DNA from: Elusimicrobia bacterium RIFOXYB2_FULL_48_7
GTDB lineage: Bacteria > Elusimicrobiota > Endomicrobiia > CG1-02-37-114 > XYA2-FULL-39-19
Length of the DNA stretch: 9,811 bases
Assembly (NCBI GenBank): GCA_001800495.1
Contig: MGVM01000058.1
Span: forward strand, 8,412 to 18,222
Reading direction: 5' to 3'
Shown: positions 6,197-9,811 of the stretch, piece by piece
Numbering within the stretch: the stretch's first letter is position 1
Layout of the letters: each line of letters opens with the position of its first letter
The notes under the pieces: model-generated
The model's input: the letters and a program-made list of their open reading frames with translations, nothing else
What the model was told of the DNA's origin: nothing
Databases searched by the model: none
Program-made: the position numbers and the translations under genes

Positions 6197-7663
6197 ATGA
6201 AAAAAATTAAACTGATAGCGGCGTTTTATGCTGGCATTTCGTTACTGCCCGGCTCGCCGCTTTTTGCGCAGTCAAATATCGACGCAGACGACACGAACAT
6301 CCAGTATGTCGGGCGGTTCAACACTGCCAATCCCAAGAGCCCCCGGTTTGACTGGTCCGGTTCTTACATCTGCGCGGCTTTTGATGGCACTTCCTGTTCT
6401 CTAAGGATGCAGGAAACCACCAGCAACAATTATTATAACGTGTTCATTGATTATACCGTTTTCGTGGACAGCGTTCCGGATTTTATCCTGCACACGCTCA
6501 GCACGCAGACGGTTTTCCCCGTGGCGTCGGGGCTTTCCAACAGCTCCCACACTATCATGGTTACCAAGAGGAACGAAGCAAGCGGCGGTATATGCACTTT
6601 CTCTGGTTTTGTGCTGGATACCGGGAAAACGCTCCTGCCTTGCGCGCCAAGGCCCAGCCGCCGGTTGGAATTCATCGGGGATTCCAACACCTGCGGCTAC
6701 GGGAACGAAACAAGTTCCGGTACCACAGGGAACCCCTCCGACAAGGAAAATAATTTTCTTTCGTTCGGCCCTATCATAGCCAGGTATTACAAAGCCGATT
6801 ACCACATAGTGGCGTGGTCAGGCAGGGGGACGGTAAGGAATTACAGCGACACAAACACTATCTCCACCAAGACGCTTGTTTATTACTATGAGAGTACTGT
6901 CGGCAGGGATGAGGCGAAGGATTATAACTTTGCCTGGCAGCCGGACGCTGTGTTCATATTCCTGGGCAACAACGACTATTCCACCCTGCCCTACCCGAGC
7001 CAGCAGCAGTATGAGGACGGTTACTACAACTTCATGAAACTCATCAGGTCCAAGTATGCCAACGCGGAACTCTTCTGCGTGATCAACAGCTCGGTAGGGC
7101 ATCCGTCATCGCAGTATTCAATTAATGTCGCGGCCCGGCTGAATTCCGAAGGGGATGCGAAAATCCGCCCGGCGGACCTGCGCTATCAGTGGACAGCCAT
7201 TCCCGCGGACAAGGCAAGCGACGGACACCCCAGTTTGATAGGCCAGCAGAAAATAGCAAACCAGCTCATACCTATTATTGCTTCCGTTATGCAGGGCTGG
7301 GTGGACACTCCGCCGCCGTCAACCGGCACGGTAATTCCTCCTGTGATACCGCCGGTAACACCGCCAGCTGACCCGCCTGTAAAGGAAAGCGTCCATGCTT
7401 ATCCGAATCCCTGCGGGAATGTAAGCGCGGAGAGCCCTGTCAGGTTTCTTACGAACTCCTCGGCAGAAGCGTCTGTAAGCATTTACACTATAGGCGGCCG
7501 CCTTGTAAGGCGGCTTTCGGCAGTGTCCGGAACCGGCGCGGGCGCGTATGTGGCCTGGGACGGAAAGAACTTCGCCGGCGAGCAAATGCGCAGGGGAGTG
7601 TATATATATAAGGTTACCGGCAGCTCCGGCGCAACCGCCACCGGCAAGATGGTGCTGAAATAA
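6197..7663 (+). CDS. Secreted SGNH/GDSL esterase, carbohydrate esterase family 2-like, with C-terminal sorting-like domain
   Basis: A 488-residue protein with a signal peptide (M-K-K-I-K plus hydrophobic stretch, likely cleavage after L-F-A at residue 24). Residues about 35-150 form a beta-sandwich domain (Y-V-G-R-F, W-S-G-S-Y-I, H-T-I-M-V-T-K-R-N-E-A), as found before the catalytic domain of family CE2 acetyl-xylan esterases. The SGNH hydrolase domain has its nucleophile block F-I-G-D-S-N with Ser163, W-S-G-R-G-T-V-R-N-Y as the glycine block, L-G-N-N-D with Asn259 as the asparagine block, and D-G-H with Asp342 and His344. All catalytic elements are present. A proline-rich linker (about 369-397) leads to a C-terminal domain starting H-A-Y-P-N-P-C and ending T-G-K-M-V-L-K, a sister of that in the gene upstream. 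The predicted activity is removal of acetyl groups from polysaccharide outside the cell; the substrate is not shown. GGGAG lies 6 bases before the ATG and the gap to the gene upstream is 54 bases. Confidence 0.87.
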   Translation: MKKIKLIAAFYAGISLLPGSPLFAQSNIDADDTNIQYVGRFNTANPKSPRFDWSGSYICAAFDGTSCSLRMQETTSNNYYNVFIDYTVFVDSVPDFILHTLSTQTVFPVASGLSNSSHTIMVTKRNEASGGICTFSGFVLDTGKTLLPCAPRPSRRLEFIGDSNTCGYGNETSSGTTGNPSDKENNFLSFGPIIARYYKADYHIVAWSGRGTVRNYSDTNTISTKTLVYYYESTVGRDEAKDYNFAWQPDAVFIFLGNNDYSTLPYPSQQQYEDGYYNFMKLIRSKYANAELFCVINSSVGHPSSQYSINVAARLNSEGDAKIRPADLRYQWTAIPADKASDGHPSLIGQQKIANQLIPIIASVMQGWVDTPPPSTGTVIPPVIPPVTPPADPPVKESVHAYPNPCGNVSAESPVRFLTNSSAEASVSIYTIGGRLVRRLSAVSGTGAGAYVAWDGKNFAGEQMRRGVYIYKVTGSSGATATGKMVLK

Positions 7664-7830
7664 TAAGAAAAACAATAGTGGCTCTGGTCTTATTCATTAA
7701 TGTCCCGGTATTCGCGGCGTAATAAGTTTAATCTTCTTGAAAACCCATTCGAAATGCTGTAAGATAATAGGGTCGGCTCCAATAATATAATTTATTGTTT
7801 CTGGTTTGTCGGTTGTGTTCAGGTGTGTGT
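7664..7830. other. Intergenic stretch without a supported gene
   Basis: This follows the esterase stop codon. AATAAG (7662-7667) can pair with CTTATT (7689-7694) around a long loop, and CAATAA-tataat-TTATTG (7780-7797) forms a small AT-rich hairpin followed by TTTC. Neither is a convincing terminator. A 20-codon open frame at 7700-7762 has no ribosome binding site and is not called. GGGTCGGCTCC (7770-7780) loosely resembles the GGGACGGTTCT element at 6156-6166. Confidence 0.5.
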
Positions 7831-7831
7831 C

Positions 7832-7856
7832 ATTCCTGCATGATTCTGGCAGGAAT
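7832..7856. repeat. ATTCCTGC-N9-GCAGGAAT palindromic repeat
   Basis: ATTCCTGC (7832-7839) and GCAGGAAT (7849-7856) are exact complements with a 9-base loop, preceded by GTC and followed by CCAG. This matches the widespread 'GTCATTCC...GGAATCCAG' family of intergenic hairpin repeats (the Neisseria dRS3 type is one example). It is probably one of many copies in the genome. Confidence 0.65.
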
Positions 7857-7949
7857 CCAGCAGATTTATTCGGGGTTTCTGTTATAATCCTTGAGTATCA
7901 ACGACATTAAGGGTATTGTAGAAATAATTTCCTTATGAATTTTGTAGCG

Positions 7950-7965
7950 GCGTGATTCATCACGC
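7950..7965. repeat. Palindrome GCGTGA-TTCA-TCACGC
   Basis: GCGTGATTCATCACGC is a perfect 6-bp stem (7 bp with a two-base loop) preceded by TTTTGTAGCG. It resembles common intergenic repeats of the form 'TGTAGGGGCGTGAT...ATCACGCCC'. No T tract follows, so it is not a terminator. Confidence 0.55.
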
Positions 7966-7972
7966 AATTAGG

Positions 7973-7996
7973 GTAATCCGGGGACACAATACTTAA
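7973..7996. repeat. 24-bp direct repeat, copy 1, left of the MNT/HEPN module
   Basis: The repeat starts GTAATCCGGGGACACAATA and ends CTTAA. It matches 9152-9175 at 23 of 24 positions, in the same orientation. The GGGGACACAATA core is the kind of sequence seen in REP-like elements linked to Y1/IS200-type transposases; that link is from memory. The two copies bracket the two-gene AT-rich module. Confidence 0.7.
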
Positions 7997-8019
7997 CTGC
8001 TCGAGCGAATTAAGTGCAA

Positions 8020-8048
8020 TTGACAATATTTTGTATTTATTGTAATAT
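8020..8048 (+). promoter_or_regulatory. Promoter of the MNT/HEPN module
   Basis: A perfect -35 box TTGACA (8020-8025) is followed 17 bases later by TAATAT (8043-8048). With a 15-base spacer TGTAAT (8041-8046) would be the alternative -10. Transcription would begin around 8053-8056, inside the first of two operator-like repeats, so a bound repressor would block the promoter directly. Confidence 0.65.
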
Positions 8049-8085
8049 GTCTGTAATAGTAGACATATGTCTGCATTAGTAGACA
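8048..8085. promoter_or_regulatory. Two tandem 18-bp operator-like sites
   Basis: TGTCT-N8-AGACA occurs at 8048-8065 and again at 8068-8085, exactly 20 bases apart and nearly identical inside (GTAATAGT, GCATTAGT). The inner arms also form the perfect palindrome AGACATATGTCT (8061-8072). The pair overlaps the end of the -10 box and the predicted start of transcription. It suggests cooperative autorepression by the winged-helix protein encoded just downstream. Confidence 0.6.
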
Positions 8086-8096
8086 ACAGGGTAAAA

Positions 8097-8744
8097 ATGA
8101 AATATCAATATATTATCGACAACATTTTGGGGCAAAAAACAAAAATAAAGGTTCTTCGGTACCTTGTGCAGCATCCGGACGAACAAAGCGGCAGGCGGGT
8201 AGCTATTGAAGCAGGAATAAATCATTGGCAGTGCCATAAGGTTCTGCGTGATTTGTATGAGCAGGGAATCCTGAATATGAAGCATGCTGGTAATACATAC
8301 TTATTCAAACTCCGCAGGAATCAGTACATTGTTGAAAAGGCAATTATCCCCTTATTTAATATTGAGTCCAGGATAAAAGAGAATATGGCCTGTGAGTTGA
8401 AAAATATTGTAACAAAATGTTTGCCTGTTAATGAAAGGAAAGACATTATATCGTCAATCTTATTTGGCAGTATAGCAACGGGGAAAGAAAAAACCCACAG
8501 TGATATAGATATAATGCTTATTGTAAAAAATAAAACCGATAAACAAGCCATCGTTGATTTTATACTGAAACAAAACGATTATTTTATTTCCCGTTATGGG
8601 AATACCCTGTCACCATATGTTTTAACCCGGGAAGAGTTCATGGCCCGGTATAAAAAGAAGGATCAATTAATTGAATCAGCGGTATTGCATGGAAATGTGC
8701 TGTTTGGAAAAACCGCAGGGGAGATTATTACGGATGAGTCCTAA
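8097..8744 (+). CDS. Winged-helix plus minimal nucleotidyltransferase (MNT) fusion, presumed antitoxin of a MNT/HEPN pair
   Basis: From the ATG at 8097 the protein has 215 residues. An in-frame ATG at 8067 would add ten, but it lies inside the operator repeat, whereas ACAGGG sits 6-9 bases before 8097. Residues about 8-75 look like a winged helix (Q-K-T-K-I-K-V-L-R-Y-L, H-K-V-L-R-D-L-Y-E-Q-G-I-L). Residues about 115-205 are a polymerase-beta-like nucleotidyltransferase with F-G-S-I-A-T-G (Gly124-Ser125) and D-I-D (Asp136, Asp138). A third metal-binding acid is not obvious. In known MNT/HEPN pairs the MNT protein counteracts the HEPN protein, in HepT systems by attaching AMP to it. The fused winged helix suggests this one also represses its own promoter. 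The gene overlaps the next by 11 bases and is much more AT-rich than the secreted-protein genes, consistent with transfer. Function is inferred from domains and pairing. Confidence 0.82.
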   Translation: MKYQYIIDNILGQKTKIKVLRYLVQHPDEQSGRRVAIEAGINHWQCHKVLRDLYEQGILNMKHAGNTYLFKLRRNQYIVEKAIIPLFNIESRIKENMACELKNIVTKCLPVNERKDIISSILFGSIATGKEKTHSDIDIMLIVKNKTDKQAIVDFILKQNDYFISRYGNTLSPYVLTREEFMARYKKKDQLIESAVLHGNVLFGKTAGEIITDES

Positions 8745-9141
8745 AAAGATATCGTTTAAGAAAATTGATTATTCAAAGTATGAGATATATTTAAAGAAAG
8801 CAGAAGATTTCTATAGTTCTATGTTCTTGTCTTTCACTGAAAAGAACTGGAATTCGGTTGGGCTTGAGGCTGTTCATTGCGCAATATCCGCTACTGATGC
8901 TCTGCTGGTACGCAGAAAAGGTGTAAGGTCAACCAGTCAAGATCATAGGGATCTTATTGATTTTATGGTTGAACAAATAAATACGGAAGATGCGAGAAAA
9001 TATTCCAATACGTTGCTTAGAATTATAAGTATGAAAAACATTGTGGAATATGAAGACCGCCCATTCAGGGAAAAAGAAGCCACAGATATATTGAAATGCA
9101 CCGAAAGATATTTTAAATGGATAAAAAGCCAGATGTTATAA
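8734..9141 (+). CDS. HEPN-domain protein, presumed RNase toxin of a MNT/HEPN pair
   Basis: A 135-residue all-helical protein. The ATG at 8734 was chosen because AGGGGAG (8717-8723) lies 10 bases before it and the conserved part begins soon after; an upstream in-frame TTG at 8671 would lie deep in the preceding gene. The segment E-A-V-H-C-A-I-S-A-T-D-A-L-L (residues 45-58) and Arg65 to His71 (R-S-T-S-Q-D-H) fit the HEPN fold and its R-x4-6-H active-site motif. The C-terminus (E-R-Y-F-K-W-I-K) resembles the last helix of the PF05168-type group rather than HepT (DUF86), which has R-x4-H-x-Y. HEPN toxins cut RNA; that is family knowledge and unproven here. The 11-base overlap with the nucleotidyltransferase gene means the pair is translated together. 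The gene is AT-rich. Confidence 0.8.
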   Translation: MSPKKISFKKIDYSKYEIYLKKAEDFYSSMFLSFTEKNWNSVGLEAVHCAISATDALLVRRKGVRSTSQDHRDLIDFMVEQINTEDARKYSNTLLRIISMKNIVEYEDRPFREKEATDILKCTERYFKWIKSQML

Positions 9142-9153
9142 AACAGGGACCGT
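9142..9153 (+). repeat. Partial copy of the 19-bp element
   Basis: AACAGGGACCGT, just after the HEPN stop codon, matches the start of the 6148-6166 element (AACAGGGACGGT) with one mismatch. It runs directly into copy 2 of the 24-bp repeat, so two repeat types are joined here. Confidence 0.4.
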
Positions 9154-9205
9154 AATCCGGGGACACAATATTTAATTATCTTGAATAAATAAGTATTGTG
9201 TCCCC
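9152..9205. repeat. 24-bp direct repeat copy 2, forming a REP-like inverted repeat
   Basis: Copy 2 of the direct repeat (9152-9175) is followed by a reverse-complement copy of its core. GGGGACACAATATTT (9159-9173) pairs with AAGTATTGTGTCCCC (9191-9205) over 15 positions with one T-G wobble, around a 17-base AT-rich loop. The whole forms a strong hairpin on either strand. There is no T tract, so it is not a standard terminator, though it could stabilise the 3' end of the HEPN transcript. It looks like a non-coding remnant or passenger copy of a REP-type mobile repeat. Confidence 0.7.
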
Positions 9206-9290
9206 AGAATAAAAAACTCAACGTGTGTAGTAGAAACGGTAATTTTCAGCATGCTCTCTAAAATTAGCTATTCATTCAGAAGTGTTGATG

Positions 9291-9296
9291 TATAAT
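9291..9296 (+). promoter_or_regulatory. Possible -10 box of the last gene
   Basis: TATAAT is a perfect -10 hexamer 55 bases before the ATG at 9352. No good -35 lies 16-18 bases upstream (CTATTC at 9268-9273 is the closest in position), so it may depend on an activator or be a chance match. Confidence 0.35.
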
Positions 9297-9351
9297 AAAG
9301 GAGGGCCGCAGCCAATAGAGGCCTGTGACCTGGTTTAAGAGGGAGAACTAC

Positions 9352-9811
9352 ATGTACAAATCAATCTGCAGCAAACTATTTTTTGTTTTACCGGCAATTT
9401 CCGTTTTCGTGTTATCCCAGGCGCAAGCTTCGCTTATTTTCTTTGATGATTTTGAAAGCGGGCAGTTCGACGAGTGGGACGCGCCCTACAGCCAGTACAG
9501 CACGTTTGAAACGAAAGTGGAATTATCTACAATGGCCGCGCACGGCGCGGCTGCCGGCGCCGGCTGGTCTTTCTGGCCCCAGGATGCAAGCCCTACCATG
9601 AGGACCGCCGCGCTCTACAAGTATTTCACGCTGACAGATTACTACTGCAGGTTCTATATAAATTTCCCCTCCGGGTTTTTCAGCCAGCTTGCCGACGGCC
9701 AGGACCGCGTGATAACGCAGTTCATGGGCGCCAACGGAACATACACACGCCTGTCGGCGGGGAAGGTGTCGGGAACTAATTACCGGCTGGTGAATTCAAG
9801 GAGCGGAACCG
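9352..9811 (+). CDS. Start of a secreted lectin-like (concanavalin-fold) protein (3' partial)
   Basis: A reading frame open from the ATG at 9352 to the end of the window gives 153 residues and continues beyond it. GGGAG (9341-9345) lies 6 bases before the ATG. The protein begins with a signal peptide (hydrophobic residues about 9-22, likely cleavage after Q-A-Q-A at 26). The mature part starts I-F-F-D-D-F-E-S-G and continues Q-F-D-E-W-D-A, then alternates aromatic and small residues (G-W-S-F-W-P, Y-Y-C-R-F-Y-I). 'D-D-F-E-S-G-x-F-x-x-W' is a common opening of LamG/concanavalin-type domains in exported carbohydrate-binding or carbohydrate-degrading proteins. Whether it ends in the same C-terminal domain as its neighbours cannot be seen. 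Its codon use and GC content return to those of the secreted-protein genes, unlike the AT-rich pair before it. Confidence 0.75.
   Translation, partial: MYKSICSKLFFVLPAISVFVLSQAQASLIFFDDFESGQFDEWDAPYSQYSTFETKVELSTMAAHGAAAGAGWSFWPQDASPTMRTAALYKYFTLTDYYCRFYINFPSGFFSQLADGQDRVITQFMGANGTYTRLSAGKVSGTNYRLVNSRSGT

Noticed and set aside
7700..7762. 20-codon open frame after the esterase gene
   Set aside because: No ribosome binding site, no recognisable motif, and such short frames occur by chance.
8067..8096. Upstream ATG at 8067 as the start of the winged-helix-MNT protein
   Set aside because: It lies between two operator-like repeats, very close to the predicted transcription start, and has no ribosome binding site; the ATG at 8097 has AGGG at a good distance.
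8671..8733. TTG start giving a 156-residue HEPN protein
   Set aside because: The extra 21 residues lie inside the preceding gene and do not look like HEPN sequence; the ATG at 8734 has AGGGGAG upstream.
9159..9205. Inverted repeat after the HEPN gene as an intrinsic terminator
   Set aside because: The stem is strong but neither side has a T tract, and the same core occurs as a direct repeat at 7973-7996, so a REP-type repeat explains it better.
9300..9351. Riboswitch in the leader of the last gene
   Set aside because: The leader is only about 50 bases and shows no match to the riboswitch cores I know, including the c-di-GMP type.
9383..9601. 72-codon open frame inside the last gene
   Set aside because: It is out of frame with the longer frame from 9352, which has a ribosome binding site, a signal peptide and a recognisable domain.

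Overview
The window reads as a piece of a Gram-negative, probably uncultured bacterial genome. Its main genes have intermediate GC content and encode large exported proteins that end in a Y/F-P-N-P C-terminal domain of the FlgD-Ig / type IX-sorting type. The 111-residue 'W-Y-A-I-G-T / T-T-Y-Y-F-S-V-K' fibronectin-III-like repeats are of a kind I associate with Elusimicrobiota, Omnitrophota and neighbouring candidate phyla. That placement is inference; no rRNA or marker gene is present.

Left part (1-1604): the C-terminal tail of a large surface protein, followed after 3 bases by a cytoplasmic PAS-PAS-LuxR-type regulator. Positions 1605-2004 hold no gene. They contain a strong hairpin-plus-T-tract terminator, small repeats, a good sigma70-type promoter, a perfect 16-bp palindrome that looks like an operator, and a long leader hairpin just before the next gene.

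Centre (2005-7663): what looks like one operon, with gaps of 34 and 54 bases. It encodes a GntR-family repressor with a LacI/AraR-like sugar-sensing domain, a 1014-residue secreted protein (lectin-like N-terminal domain, five fibronectin-like repeats in A-B-A-B-A order, another fibronectin domain, C-terminal sorting-like domain), and a secreted SGNH esterase resembling carbohydrate esterase family 2 with the same C-terminal domain. Together they suggest a sugar-responsive system that binds and deacetylates extracellular polysaccharide.

Right part (7664-9811): a 400-base intergenic stretch packed with unrelated short palindromic repeats. It leads into an AT-rich two-gene module: a winged-helix/minimal nucleotidyltransferase fusion overlapping a HEPN-domain protein, a presumed type VII-like toxin-antitoxin pair. 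The module has a consensus promoter covered by two tandem operator-like sites. It is bracketed by two near-identical 24-bp direct repeats, the second of which is part of a REP-like inverted repeat. After a further intergenic stretch, another secreted lectin-like protein begins at 9352 and runs off the end.

The best candidates for something under-described are the repeat-bracketed nucleotidyltransferase/HEPN cassette with its tandem operators, the alternating repeat architecture of the large secreted protein, and the 19-bp inverted pair flanking that protein's gene.
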